From Apoda limacodes (taxonomy: Eukaryota; Arthropoda; Insecta; Lepidoptera; Limacodidae): a stretch of 64,000 nucleotides of DNA. The notes under the pieces are model-generated. The model was not told where the DNA came from, did no database searches, and was given only the letters and a program-made list of their open reading frames with translations. The position numbers were made by a program, and so were the translations under genes. Where the stretch lies: positions 17,507,901 to 17,571,900 of the forward strand of contig OX291549.1 of NCBI GenBank assembly GCA_946406115.1, read 5' to 3'. This document shows, one piece after another, positions 23,100 to 35,514 of this stretch; the stretch's first letter is position 1, and each line of letters opens with the position of its first letter.

Positions 23100-23200
23100 T
23101 GCGTGTTTCAACTGCTACAGTGCTACGCTCGGCTCGCTTATCCACTGCTTCTCGTAGCGACGCTACGCTACGGCCGTTGCGATATTCTCGTGTTTTCCTC
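23100..23200. promoter_or_regulatory. Small GC islet
   Basis: CTACGCTCGGCTCGCTTATC and CGTAGCGACGCTACGCTACG form a CpG-rich patch with short inverted GTAGCG/CGCTAC words. It could be repeat-derived; no coding frame. Confidence 0.25.
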
Positions 23201-23367
23201 TAACCGTGTGGTTGAATTATACGGTTTAGTAATAATATGCTTTATGAAAATGTAGGGTAATAGGCGTAATATTAATGATTCATGGACGCTCCCACATATT
23301 CTAAATATATTTTTCCTCAACGTTAAATCTGCACACAATACAGCTTCAGGATATTATAATTTCAAGC

Positions 23368-23484
23368 TCTCTTAATATTCAAAGTTTTAAAGTATATCTT
23401 TCTGATTCTCTTAATATTCAAAGTTTTAAAGTATATCTTTCTGATTCTCTTAATATTCAAAGTTTTAAAGTATATCTTTCTGAT
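23368..23484 (+). repeat. Three identical 39-bp tandem units
   Basis: Units start at 23368, 23407 and 23446, each TCTCTTAATATTCAAAGTTT followed by TAAAGTATATCTTTCTGAT. I see no differences among them, so the array arose recently. Confidence 0.9.
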
Positions 23485-23511
23485 TCGAAGGATCAAGCTT
23501 TCCTTGACCTG

Positions 23512-23582
23512 ATTATTTTTAAATATCACTAAGGTGGCTAACAGGCATACGGCCCGCCTGATGTTAAGTGTTCACCGAATGA
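23512..23582 (-). mobile_element. Jockey-type LINE 3' tail, short
   Basis: ATCACTAAGGTGGCTAACAG and CGGCCCGCCTGATGTTAAG match the 3' tail of the LINE at 37408-37470 on the minus strand. Only the terminal ~70 bp are present. A weaker trace of the same tail is at 24600-24660. Confidence 0.6.
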
Positions 23583-24764
23583 GTATTTGCGCTGTTTTAC
23601 ATTACTATTTGACTCTACGGATGAGTGTACGACAGCGGATACAAAGGCCACGATGTATAATAAAATGGTGAGCTAATTGCTAACTATCTTTTAAATGTGC
23701 TGAGTTTTATGACATTTTTTAATGTAAATTTTTTTTGTTTCAGGTAAGAAGCTTAAAGTTAATATAATAACAGACAAACATGCAACATTATACGTGAGTA
23801 ACTACTTAATGTATTAAAAAATTAAGTATTAAAACGAGGAAGTTCAATAAGTACTCAACTTTTGAAAGAAAGAAACTTTATATTTAAAAAGTATACTCAA
23901 CTTTTAAGAAAAGAATCTAAATATTTCTTTCATTCAAAAATAGCAAGTTTGCTTTAAGTTTTTAAATTTTCGCGTTCTATTACTAATTTAAAAATTAAAG
24001 GTATTTTGCCAAATAACGTCGCGTTTAATCCCGTTTTATTTTTAAATTAGCAAGTTTGAAATTATGTTAAAAAATGAGATTTTTCCGGTATATTTTGTTA
24101 CTAAATGAAAAGAAATAAAATTGTTGGATTTGATACCAACACTAAAAACTAAAAATTATAACCTACCTAAACTAAAAACATACCTATTTATTGTTTTTGT
24201 TGTAAATTGCTATTTTTTAATACAATACAAACTGATTTTCCGTTACCTCTTCAAACAATATTGATGTAAATCGTTAGGTTAGGGTTGACTTTCGATACAT
24301 TTTTTCTTTTTACATACCGATTTATTAAATATGAAACAAAAATCACCATATTAAAACGCTATGAACTATGCGACACTAGCGACAAAGGACTAAATCAAGC
24401 AAAATTTAAATGCTCTAAAACCTAAAGTCGCCCTTAAATAGTTTAAAATAAATGGTTGAATATGCGTGTTAATTGTAAACTATAGCATGTTCGTACCTGT
24501 ACTTTTGTAAAGGCCTGACTCAAAGATGTCGACGGTTGGAAAAATGTTTAAAAACGCTCTAGATAAAGTGTATACAAATTCAGCTATGAAAATTATTTTT
24601 TTATAACTACCTAAGAAGACAAACAAGCATACGATCCACGACAGATATCGAGCGTAATTTACGTTGAACAAAATTTGTAGATAGGCTTTGGTCACTATGA
24701 CAGCAGACAATAAGACAAGCCTTGTGAGCAGGTTAAAAATTCTGACAGTCGAATGGCCCTTCGA
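23583..24764. other. AT-rich, nothing supported
   Basis: Low G+C, no repeats with a partner in the window apart from the LINE-tail trace at 24600-24660. Confidence 0.4.
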
Positions 24765-24860
24765 CAAACATCCACCCATTCGTACCAGGCCCGAGCCTAA
24801 GCCTCCATTCTCTAAGCAGAGGCTTGTGCCCCTGTAGTGGAGACAAACAACGGCTGACGC
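24765..24860 (+). mobile_element. RTE-like SINE tail
   Basis: GAGGCTTGTGCCCCTGTAGT matches GAGGCCTGTGCCCCTGTAGT of the SINE at 16313-16626. Only the 3' part is kept. Confidence 0.5.
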
Positions 24861-24959
24861 AACAATATTAGTAGTAGAAGATAAAGATTAACAAGACTGA
24901 TACCTAGTCGTTATCTTCACGTTCATCGCAAGTGGTTGATAACTAATGCAGTGGTAAAT

Positions 24960-25065
24960 AGATGCGAGTGTAGCGTGCAGGAGCCCGGCTAAATATAGTC
25001 CGGTCGGTGGCCGGGAACTGGGTCGGAGCTCGCCTGCGCCCGCCTGCATCCCTGCATAATGTTTT
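24960..25065. promoter_or_regulatory. GC islet
   Basis: GGTCGGTGGCCGGGAACTGG and CTCGCCTGCGCCCGCCTGC rise sharply above the flanks. There is no donor or clear ATG. Possibly regulatory. Confidence 0.3.
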
Positions 25066-25238
25066 TGTGCAAGATACCTGTGGCTGTGGGGATAGACAAT
25101 GTATTCATATATATTCACACAATTGCTCGAAATAACATTTTCAAACAACATTCTCTTATGTTTGGCTTTAATTCCAGTAGTGTTCGTTGGATATTTTATT
25201 TAATCTTACAGGCTTAACAAACTACGGATCTCCCGAAA

Positions 25239-25264
25239 GAGAGAGAGAGAGAGAGAGAGAGAGA
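25239..25264. repeat. (GA)n microsatellite / GAGA tract
   Basis: About 13 uninterrupted AG/GA repeats. A GAGA-factor-type protein could bind, but a plain microsatellite is the simpler reading. Confidence 0.9.
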
Positions 25265-25399
25265 TTACTCAAGAAAGAAAAGATTAACAGTAACAGGAGT
25301 TACGTACTGCTAAAAAAGGAAACCAGTCAAGAGCATGTCAGGCCATGCTTAATGTAGGGTTCCGTAGTCTATTCTAAACGTAATAATCATTGTTTGAGT

Positions 25400-25600
25400 C
25401 AGAAAATAATGAAAATAAAATATTTTGTACATATCTAAGCAAGGTTTGTACTATGGATACTAGAGATACAAATACATTTTTTTTTGTAAATATATACTTA
25501 CATGTAATTCATAGAAAACACCCAGATTTAAGACGAACACAAACACATGAATGTTTGTCCCATGCGGGGATTGAACCCACGCCCCGACTGTATCTCACAA
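25400..25600 (-). mobile_element. tRNA-derived SINE, minus strand
   Basis: Read on the minus strand: GTGGGTTCAATCCCCGCATG is a B box, followed by GGACAAACATTCATGTGTTT, TAAATCTGGGTGTTTTC and a tail ending with TCCATAGTACAAACCTTGC. The same plan occurs at 39945-40180. The A-box part is cut off or eroded near 25600. Confidence 0.7.
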
Positions 25601-27254
25601 AGTGTTTAATTTTAGTGTTTAACTGGATTTTAGCAGATTTTTAAGACAATGCGTTCAGGCTGATATCTTGATAGATCAAACATAAAGGAGGGAGGCCACT
25701 TTGGAATTCATTATTTAGAAAACGTGAAAATTGACAAAGAAACCTTAAATTAATTTAAAATTAAATACATTAAAATATAATCATTTAAAATTTCCTATCA
25801 AACGGAACTTCATTTAATGAGTATATCATACAATAAATTTAAATGTTGATATATATTTTTGTAGCAACTATAGTTATTTATATTTGTACTAAATTTAATT
25901 ACTTTACCTAGTCGTAGCAATTTATGAATAAAATTAATGTGACATACGGACGGATATTTATAAGGGTTCCTTGTTTGACTACGGAACTCTAGACCACGGA
26001 AAAGAGTTAATTTTGTATTTGGCTCAGATAATAAAAATCATTTTTGAAATAGATATTTTGAATATATTACATTTTAAGTTGATGACCTTTATAATTGTGA
26101 CCATATTTGGTCGTCGCTTGCGATCAAGGAACTGTTAGAATTTTAAACAAGTATGCAGTTTAGCAATTTTAAAAATTACTACGTTATAAGGCTTTGCTGT
26201 TCCAATGTTACTGTAGTTTAATGAATTTTATTACCAAGGATTAGATTAGCAAATGAATAACCAGTATTTAGGGTTGCCAATTTTAATTTTTATTAAACTT
26301 AAGGTTGTCCTGAGTTGTCCATATTGCTAAAATTTTTCAAGATGAAACGATTGTATGTTTATTTGTACGTTGCTTTATGACTTATGAGTAACTGAATTGA
26401 ACTTAACGAATATTTAAAAACATATTGTACTAAAATATGTGGGTTATAGGCAATGTAATTTAACATATATATGTTAATTATTATATATATATAAATATTT
26501 TCTGCGCATATACGTTAGCTAGTATAATATATTTTGATTGTCAAAGTAGGCAATTAATGATTCCTCAGTTTCTCTGTCTGTGTATATATATTGTAACGAC
26601 GAATTTTTTACCCGAAGTATTAATAATTACTTATTAATAATAAAGTGTTCAAATTTGAGTTTTTGTTTAAAAACTCTATGATATACTTTCACTATGAAAA
26701 AAAATATCCTTAACGTAAATATAAATAAACTAACTAATTTTCATTTGCTTCCTCACAATATGTTCAGACACAGATAACATAATACAGTGTTTAGATATTC
26801 CGTTGAGAGTCGACAACCCTATCTACGTCAGAGCATTTTTCTTACTTACGCCGTATGGTGATTCTCGTGGGAACTATTGGATGGGTTGGAATTATTCATA
26901 GCGGAGACATTAGCTGCAAATGTGAAAGTTCATTAAAAATCTGCTTAGCACCTCTAAGTCTTATGTGATTTTCTTCAACACAATTGGACAAAGAAATAAA
27001 AAAATCTGAAATCACTATTTTATCTTCTCTACGGTATGAAGGAATGGATATATGGACATGGACATATGGAATAATCATTGTCAGGAAGTTTTTTTCATCT
27101 CTGTTAAGATTTTATTATTTCAAACACAAACACCAAATTTATCTTTTGTCCTTTCCATATATACAAACACTCCTAATACTTTATATGTACGTATATCTTC
27201 ACGGTTTTCATCCCTAGAAGAGGGTAGCTAGAGGCTATATACACACCAACTTTA
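25601..27254. other. AT-rich, nothing supported
   Basis: Overlapping opposite-strand frames at 26896-27217 show no family features. 25965-26000 has GGGTTCC...ACGGAACTC words that recall the 40687 repeat, too weak to call. Confidence 0.45.
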
Positions 27255-28128
27255 GATCTGCTTGACAGGAGTTAGGCCCATCGCCGCAACATTTTTTTTT
27301 AATGCATTGTATCTGAACTAAGGTGGTTTTATGTATGTCTCCCATACACCGTAAATTTTCAACTTTAAAGTAATAAACGGTAAAATTAAAGACCATTGGC
27401 AGAATTATACCCTCTTAGTCTTTATACTTAAAACTTAATACTTTTGCTATAAGTTAGAGCTGAGGTTCCCAAACTTTTTATCTTTTTTCGAGTCACAAAC
27501 AGAGATTTGCCACGTTTTTCGGTTTGGTTAGTCATGCTTATCTTAAATTGTATTCTTGCAAAATCATAAAATTCGAATGTGTTATTGACTGATTCGTAAC
27601 TGTAGTGAGCTGTAGAGTGGAAAACATTAAAAAATAAATTTATTAATAAAATTTAAAATAAAACGAACCAAAAAAATATTAAGTATATTACGTAAAATCA
27701 CTAATTAAAAACTAAAATAAATGCTATTTAGTGGGAGGAAGAACATGATGCTTCGATAATAAATTTTCAGTATTTGGTATCAATTTAGTAATGTGTCTCC
27801 CGCGTCTAATCCTTACTTACTTCCTATAGGTTTATCTTGAATTGGCAAACCAAATTGCTTTGTCTCTGGTCTATCATTTTACCACTTATTACTATTAAGC
27901 TGGTATTAATACTTATGGGACTTATATAAAGCCACCATAGACTACACTCGTACATTGCTATCACAAGCAGTATTACAGCGATGGGCTTACCACTCGTCAC
28001 GCAGATCTAAAATTGTTGGTGAAAAGAGCCTGTCTCCTATATTATAATGTGGGTGTGTTTCCGGTCAGTGGTTAACCCCTTTGGAAAATCTACCCTGGTG
28101 GTATACATACATTTAATTACACATTACA
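27255..28128. other. Old repeat traces in AT-rich DNA
   Basis: 27290-27400 (TTGTATCTGAACTAAGGTGG, CTCCCATACACCG) resembles 10405-10500 and 31018-31075. 28042-28112 matches 18790-18850. Neither can be classified. Confidence 0.4.
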
Positions 28129-28375
28129 GTGCGGTTTCAGAGAAACTTCCTTCCGCGAATGCTTAAGTTGTTAAATAAGCGGGTGCGAAGGTTTTTTCTA
28201 AGGACCTGTAGTCTTTTATAGTCTGTATGGGGCTCATAAAAAAATTTTTTTTTAGATTTTTAAGGGTCGGCAACGTGGGAGTGATGAGCTAGGTGTTGCA
28301 ATCGCATATAGGCTGTGGTGTCCGCTTACCATTAGGCCACAAACTTATTTTCCACCTTAGTGGTATAAAAAAAAA
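28129..28375 (+). pseudogene. Jockey-type LINE 3' end, plus strand, degenerate
   Basis: The translation from 28130 contains VRFQRNFLPRMLKLLNK, matching VRFQRNFLPRTLKLWNE in the ORF at 37469-38029, then degrades. After GGGTCGGCAACGTGGGAGTG the element tail ends with CCACCTTAGTGGTATAAAAA. Stops and indels make it non-functional. Confidence 0.75.
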
Positions 28376-29208
28376 CATAAAATTAAGTAAATAAAAATCT
28401 TAAATCTCATCGCTTAGTGATGTCCAGGTTGTTTCTTTTTTGTTACAAAATAATATTGACACCCTAAAATAATATCGTCGTCGGCCTGTTTGTTACGATT
28501 TTCGGTTAGAATAAACAAAAAATTATCTAGGTTATTCCATTAATCAAAAAATCAAAGCGACACGGCCTGCTTAAATCAGATCCGCTATTGTTGTACCTCG
28601 TTTAAATCTCGCGGACCCTTAATTATTTTTTGCTCACATGGACACCTTGTAGGTCGTTGTCGACCCCTGGGGGTTGATAAAGACCACTTTGGGTATCTTT
28701 GGGTTACAGGATTGTAGAAATTTTTGTCTTAAGAGATTATAAGTCTGTGGTTTTTGGTGGTAAACAGTGTGTAACATAGAAAATATTAAATATAAAATAA
28801 AATCGTAACTAAATGTTGTATTAAATTTTGTTTGATTAAATGTTTTTTTTTAAAGAATATACAATTCTATAATGAAATTTATAATTTAAAAAATAAAGAT
28901 TAATATTATTACAATTCTCTTAACTTTAACCTACAGAATAATTTAAATAAATAAATGTATGTAACTATAAGGAATGCACGTCAGTACATGGAAGCTATTC
29001 ATTTAAGAATATTGAATTATCTATTTCCTAAATCCAAATATATTTTATTTATTTATCAGTGAATTCACTTTGTTGTTATTACAATAGCCAATACATATAA
29101 ATGTTATGATACGAGTAGGAACCTTAATTAATAATCAATTTACTAAAAATGTAAAGCAAAATAATTATTTTAAAGAATGGACATTTTGTTAGACTCAAAA
29201 AGTCACTC
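28376..29208. other. AT-rich, nothing supported
   Basis: No confident feature. Poly-A rich segments at 28780-28930. Confidence 0.45.
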
Positions 29209-29284
29209 ATGTCACATCGTCACTACGTACGGGACTATGGTCGCTGTTTATTTCGTGCTTCTGTCAAGATAGAGTTGTTAGTTG
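29209..29284 (+). CDS. Weak candidate alternative first exon
   Basis: An ATG at 29209 opens 25 codons plus one base (starting MSHRHYVRDY, ending KIELLV) before a full-consensus donor TTG|GTAAGT at 29285. The exon would end in phase 1, like the better candidates at 51682 and 60063, and it abuts a GC islet. There is no recognisable domain, the peptide is short, and the ATG is not preceded by an obvious initiator. It may be chance; transcript data would decide. Confidence 0.18.
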
Positions 29285-29450
29285 GTAAGTGTGCGGTGAG
29301 GGGCGAGGGGGCAGCGTGCGGTGTCGCAAGCACGGGTGCACGGGCGGGCGTCGGCCCCACGGCGACCCTGACTGACTTATCTCGCGCGAGCGCCGCCTGC
29401 CGAGCGCCGAGCGTGCGCTGCGCGCTAAATCGCATTCTCTGCCCAATTGA
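29285..29450. promoter_or_regulatory. GC islet
   Basis: One of the strongest CpG peaks in the window (GGGCGAGGGGGCAGCGTGCG, CGGGCGGGCGTCGGCCCC, CGAGCGCCGAGCGTGCGC). Open frames on both strands result from few AT-rich stops. It may be a promoter or enhancer. Confidence 0.4.
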
Positions 29451-30184
29451 ATAACTTGCGGATTAGAGAATTTTTCATTGCCTTACAGAATAATTCGTTG
29501 CATATATAATTCTCGCGACATTTTGGTGTTTAGTTTTGAAACGTTTAAGTTAGAAATTTAAAAGCGATTTTGTCATTATGAAGTTTTAGTGCGTTTTTAT
29601 TCATTGTTGTTTTGTATGCTTAAAAAACTAATGTATTTTTAACTTTTTTGATCTAATATTTAAACGTAGGCTTAGCTATATAGATGAAAAAATTAAATAC
29701 ACACAACACACACATAGATCGGTTCCAGTCACGGTCTAGATTATAAGGCGTGCTTTCCGTAAAGTTACATTACAAAATTTAGAGTAGATATATTTAAGAA
29801 AGTGACAATGGTCATAAAATCATACAGAATAGAATTTTAATAATTTTAAGACTAAGCGCAAGTTTCCGAATACTTAAATATATATGATATATGAGTTGTC
29901 ATCACCATAGGCTGGATTGCTGGAGTATAAAAAAACTCTTTTTTTTTTTTTAATAATATTACTTAGCCTGTATGTAGTGAGAAAGAAAGCTATATTTGTC
30001 TGATCTGTTGGAATCTTTTCTAGGTATACAGGCCCTACAGTGTAATGCAAATTGGTAATTAAGGCCGGTATTTCCAATATAGTATAAATATATAAACATA
30101 TTGTAGGTATGTACGGTTTCACCTTGTAATATGCACACGCAGGCTGCAAATAATATAAGGTTGGTATCGACAAGCGGTGAACCT
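29451..30184. other. AT-rich, nothing supported
   Basis: No confident feature; minus-strand frames near 29874-30198 are low-complexity shadows. Confidence 0.4.
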
Positions 30185-30345
30185 AGGTTGAATTTCAAAG
30201 GCAGAGCGGGTAGGGAGCGGCCGCGTCGACTCGGACTTTGTAATACGCCTGTCCTACTCAGCGTTCGTTGCCCTACGTCGCGCGAGGTCGCTGCAGAGCG
30301 TTCCCGAACATTGCCGATCTCACTCGGAAATTGCCGAGCATAATG
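30185..30345 (+). promoter_or_regulatory. GC islet with recurrent motif
   Basis: GGGTAGGGAGCGGCCGCGTC (contains a NotI-type octamer) and GCGTTCGTTGCCCTACG at 30261-30277, a variant of the GAGTTCGTTGCCC motif on the plus strand. No convincing exon structure. Confidence 0.4.
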
Positions 30346-31724
30346 TTGGCGGGAAAACGTTAAGAGTTTCTAGTTAATGGCAGAAGTCTTTATTCGCCCT
30401 AAAGCCTTAAAATTACGTGACAAGCACTTTTTTTGTGGAAAAAAGGTTTATGTTAAAAAGTTTATAAACTTTATTGACACATTTTCATAGATTGGAAAGT
30501 CTGATAACTACTCGCGTCACATATTATTTATTTCTATAATACATACATATATATTTCCACGCGCAAAAACGCTGGCTATACGCATAGTGAAAACTGGTGA
30601 AGCTGCATTTATAACTTTTTTTGTTTAATTCCTTTTTTTGTTACCTTCTAATTATTTAAAAAAATATACATCTTCATGGGTCATGGTATAATAAGACGAT
30701 CTAATTTTTTATTCACCAGCATTCACTCCAACGTTTTGAATTTCAAAATTATGCAACGATTTCTGACCATGTGATGATATTCTATGCGTCATGATGGATC
30801 TAGATCGAATAATAAACAAACGTGAGTACTTTGAATTTGTGAAACAGTACCTACCTAATCTACCCTGTACATTGCATAAAGAACACTTTTTCTGCATTTT
30901 TGTAGTTAGATATATCTCCACGGTTATGAGCTCCAGAATGGAGGTATCCAGTAGCTGCTGGACACTCGCCAACATCGTAATGGAAAACAAGCCTCTTTTT
31001 ACCAACTGTGTGACAGGTGGATCTAGACCAAGGTGGCTTCATGTATTCTCCATACGTCGTAATAAACCAACTTTAGAGAGACAAGTTGTAGGCTGCTAAT
31101 ATGGGACAGAATAATATATATCCCCTTTTGCAGTGTTTTGTTAGAATTGGGCAGTGATAAAAAGATCTATTTATAAATAAAAGAAGAAACTGATTGATTG
31201 ACTGACTGACATATTATAACACAGCCTAGTTTGCAGGATCTAGAATGTTGAGTTTTGGTTTGTGGGTTACTTATATGACGCGGTGTTTAACTTAGAAAAC
31301 CTTTTTCAAAATTCACTCTCCAATGGGGTAAAATAGAGATTGAAACTAAGTTTGAGCTAAATTAAAACAAAATTTTGGTACTAAATTATACAATATTATA
31401 ATTTATCAAGGTATCAAAAACACTTTTACCGCAAATTACCAGTTAAATTTTTTTATGAATTTCATCATCCCTTCATCGCTGGTTTTTATCTCGGTCACAC
31501 GCAGTTTATTGTGAGCAATAAATGTTTATATATTATTAAGTAATATTAAAAACTGGTCCTATTTATACTGTTACCGAATTTCAGATCAGAATTCTTTATC
31601 TTAAATACTGTAAGTTTAAGTTAAAAGGTTCTATATTAGATATGAGCTCGGTGCATGCATATATGATGACTGATGATGATTCGACGCTCATAGATCGTTG
31701 AACGTTCTTATTTTTTTTTACATC
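30346..31724. other. AT-rich; old repeat trace at 30995-31100
   Basis: TGTGACAGGTGGATCTAGAC and AAGGTGGCTTCATGTATTC near 31010-31055 resemble the 27290 repeat. Overlapping opposite-strand frames at 30709-31099 lie on this trace and are not credible genes. Confidence 0.4.
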
Positions 31725-31790
31725 TCTTCTTTATCCTATAATCTTCATATGTCCCCACTGTTGGGGCACAGCCTGCTTCACTATATATAT
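31725..31790 (-). mobile_element. RTE-like SINE/LINE tail, minus strand
   Basis: GTCCCCACTGTTGGGGCACA is the reverse complement of the TGTGCCCCAACAGTGGG type of 3' tail seen in this family. Only the end is present. Confidence 0.45.
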
Positions 31791-33183
31791 AATAATGTTT
31801 CAGTTACGCTTTACAAAGTAGGTGTTAGCTAACCCGGCGGTTGTTTCCCTATTCTCAACTTTTTCTTTTTATATATGTTGTATCGTTATAAATACAAATT
31901 GTCGCCGTCGTTAGCTGGCAGATATCCACTGCTTAAACCTCCACAGACAAGTATGTCTCCACGACGGTCGGTCCTTAGCCCAACAGCTTCCTGCTGCTCT
32001 AACCAGGTCGTCTATTCACCTGGTAGGAGGAGGTCGTCCCACACTGCGTGTTTCGATCCGTGATCGCCAGTCAAAAACTTTTCTTCCTTATCAATTACCG
32101 GTTTGACGAGTGATGTGACCTGGACATTGTCATATCAGCTATAGAACTATTTGAAAAAGAGGTAAATTAAATAATTAAGCTCGGCTGGAGAGAGTTCGGG
32201 TAATCAAGCAACAACTGATCGTCTAGCATACTTGAGTGCGTAAAGACGAAAGTCTACAACCATCTGTGTAACAGTAATTACGGTACAGAAACGCGGTATC
32301 TCACCGTTGGCGTATAAGTTCAGAGTTGCTCAGAGAGTTATGGAAAGAGCTATGCTGGCGATATGTATAAAATCCAGAATCATCCAATCTTGATTGGAAC
32401 TTATATACTTATATATTATAAACAATTTCAAGTGTAGCGTTCCCAACTGGTATGGGCGTGGCATGGGCATTGAACATTACCTTCTTTATAGCCATGTTCA
32501 TTTTAAGGTTCACTTGCTGCATCATCGCATCAATTATATAAGCGATTCTGCCATATAAATCATATCATCGATAAATCAAAAGTATATAGATTTAGGTATT
32601 CACTTTACATAATGGAAATGTACATGTATTCAATAGAAGGAAAGCTGCGAAAGCAATAAGCGTCGTGCATATTCCTAAAAATTTTAATTATAAGTAAGAC
32701 TGTTATACTGCATATTATCTAAATTTTCTATTATAACAATAAAGAAAAGAGCCACAATCATAAACTATACATATAATCAGTAAATATATTACATGAAAGT
32801 AAGTAATAAAAGTACACAAATGAAGAGTAATCAGATGATAAACATATTTTCGATTTCCCTTCGAGCAAAAGCAAAAGCTAATGATGTAACTGTTCTGAAA
32901 GCAGCTCGTGACACTTTAACCCAGTGCTGGTAACTCAGAGCCGGCATGAGCTCAACGCACCCGGTACCGGCTGCACTCATTAGTATGGAGACAGCGGCAC
33001 CACTTTCACTCTCACCAATAACAATTCTTACGTAACCTACCGCTCTGCTCTCTACTTAAGCCGCTAACTTCTTACGCACCATCTCCCTCCCTAAACCACA
33101 GATTACAAATTATTGAAGACCATCTTCTAAAAAGAATGGTGCAATAAATCAGTGAGATCACAAAAGGCGCATCCTTGAGCGTA
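31791..33183. other. Unassigned; mixed composition
   Basis: 31890-32060 and 32930-33070 have balanced composition but no convincing frame or splice pattern. A pyrimidine-rich CATCTCCCTCCC followed by CACAG at about 33082-33102 could be an acceptor upstream of the candidate exon at 33184, a weak suggestion. Confidence 0.3.
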
Positions 33184-33283
33184 ATGACGGCTAGAAATGA
33201 AAGTGAAGTGTTTCGGGTAGGTCTAGGTGGTAGTGGGTCATCGGAGCAGGACAGTGGGGTCGATGGCCGTACAGCCTCGCCAG
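33184..33283 (+). CDS. Candidate alternative first (or 5') exon
   Basis: The ATG at 33184 starts MTARNESEVFRVGLGG, followed by a Ser/Gly/Asp-rich stretch (SSEQDSGVDGRTASP) typical of disordered N-termini of regulatory proteins. Two donors are possible: CCAG|GTGAAA after 33283 (33 codons plus one base, phase 1, agreeing with 51682 and 60063) or GCG|GTAAGG after 33324 (47 codons, phase 0, adding GESIPPSRAGSPMA). The coding-like residue usage continues up to the second donor, which argues for that one, while phase agreement favours the first. I do not recognise the protein. The opposite-strand frames are shadows. Confidence 0.42.
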
Positions 33284-33324
33284 GTGAAAGTATCCCCCCC
33301 TCTCGGGCTGGTAGTCCAATGGCG

Positions 33325-34312
33325 GTAAGGCTTGGCGCGCCGACGACTTGTGCCGCACGCGCCTGCTTTTTGCAACTTGGCCATGGAACCTATTACGATA
33401 ACTGCGAAACAACGCTCCAGCAGCAAATGTAAATGAATGGCCTTTATTTGTACTCAATCACATGCCATTCCTACTGATATGACTTTGAAACTATTATTAT
33501 GCCAACTCGTTCTACGTCAGTATATAAATACCTGTTACTATATTTATTGTATCATCTACATACTCAAATACCTCCCTCCAAAAACTTTTATTTTTATAAT
33601 CTCGTTTTTAACGTTCGTCCAACATAAAGACATTAGATACGTCAATTTCCTCTTTAGGTCTAGGTTTCAACTTATGATAACTGGTTAAATTTTCAAATTT
33701 GATAAATTTTTATTTTAATAAATAAATACCTGTATTAACTTTGATTGATTTCTTTTATTATGGTAATTAAACTTTGTTTTAATATTAATATTAATTATTT
33801 TAATACATTTGTGTACCTCTACTATTATTTAATATTTGTTATAACATTAACCTCGTGTGTTTCAACAATTGCATTTAAAAGCGTTGCGGATTCAAAATCT
33901 AATGAATCTATTTTGCATATTTTCGTATTTGAGCTTTGAGAGAGCCGTCCATACATATTCATACACCGGATATTCATAGTTAAATTGTAAAAATGTGTTC
34001 CTTACATCTCATCAAATGGTTTAATTCCGTTTTTATCGGTTTTCACTTTCAACTTTCATATATTTAACTAAACTTTTTCTTTTTAATTTTACTGAATAAT
34101 TACCAACAGCAATTATAGCAGAAATAAATGCTAAAAATCATAAGTAAGTATTTAGATTTTATTTTAATAATTATTTGTAAAACCAACTGATCCTGTAGTA
34201 TTTTTATGATAAGTCAATAAAGTAATAAGAAAAACAAATCAGTGGGGTATTATGGGATTCCCACTAAAATTAATCTAATAATTAAATTATAAATTACATT
34301 CAATCTAATTTG
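33325..34312. other. Islet tail, then AT-rich DNA
   Basis: 33325-33380 continues the GC-rich islet (GGCTTGGCGCGCCGACGAC, including an AscI-type octamer). From 33430 on the sequence is AT-rich and nothing is supported. Confidence 0.4.
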
Positions 34313-34505
34313 TTGAGATGTTGGAATGTTTAGTAGTAATTCGTGATTTAATGGCTAAACGGATTTGGATGAAATTTGACACAGAAATAGACTATGACAG
34401 CCATGTCCTGTGTCAACTTCATAGAGCAATATTTATTCGGATCGAGAGTTCCCACTTTAACATGTTTTTTCTTGGGCCAAACCGTGGGGTTCAGCTAGCA
34501 TACAA
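34313..34505 (+). mobile_element. Helitron-like element, degenerate
   Basis: AAACGGATTTGGATGAAATT, GACACAGAAATAGACTATGA and the far end CGTGGGGTTCAGCTAGCAT match the plan of the non-autonomous repeats at 13173 and 49978, with a CTAG-type end expected for Helitrons. The frame 34318-34566 runs through it and is not a gene. Confidence 0.5.
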
Positions 34506-35514
34506 TGCATTTTTATTCCCAATTAAAACAATCGTCACTACCAAATTCAATCGTGGTATTTTATAGTTGGAAAGTTATGATTTTTTTTAAATCATTTTCA
34601 TTTCATAAATGATAAATCGGTCTCCGTGTAGTGTCGAACAATTATTCCATATAAGACATGACAAATCACTTCTCGGTTCGGTATGACTTCTGATGCGTGG
34701 TGATACCGGGGACTCACTCTGTGATTGTTAGCGGTTTACATAACGCCTGACTCGTAACTTCGACTATGGCTTACATAAATGTAACACACTTTGCTCGTCT
34801 GCTACTCTTGTTATGTAACCTTTCACATAATGTACAATTTAAGTTACTGTTACCATAAAATAATTCTATTTTTTAACAAAAATCAAATGTTTTGTCAAAC
34901 TAATAATTCTCTAATTTCAGTCAAGCTGTAAGACTTATAGAGACCAACTAATTTTCTCTGCCTTTAAGGTTTTTTTCGTATTATAGTATCTACTCATAAT
35001 AAGGTATTTGATTTAACCCGCAAATGTAAACATAAATAGTCGGTCTTTAGTAATGGAATATAAATTATGGTATTAACTTGTACAGACTAGCTTCATTAAA
35101 AGTTCAGCATTTGTTTAAATTAAGTATCACACAATAAAAGTAATTGTATCCGTAATTATTGTATTATTGTATTTGTAATTAATCATTTGTATCTGGATAT
35201 AGACATTTGTATGAAAGGGAGAGAAATAAACTAATAACATAAACTGGTAACTACTGAGTTCTAGTAATTTTAGTAATTCAATCATTTTATCAACTTATGT
35301 TATATAACAGCATAGGTACAAAACACATATAAAACATTTAAATTAATAGTTTAAATTTTGTTTTTAATTCAGGAATAAAAAAAACGTTGTTCCGTTACAA
35401 GTGAGATCGTTAAATGGGTTTTAATGTATACACAGCTTCATCATATCCTTTAGCTACAGAGATATGAAAAAGGGTTTACTGAACATGTTTATCTACTAAT
35501 GCATGAATGTTGAT
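34506..35514. other. AT-rich, nothing supported
   Basis: No confident feature. A balanced patch lies at 34620-34760. Confidence 0.4.
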
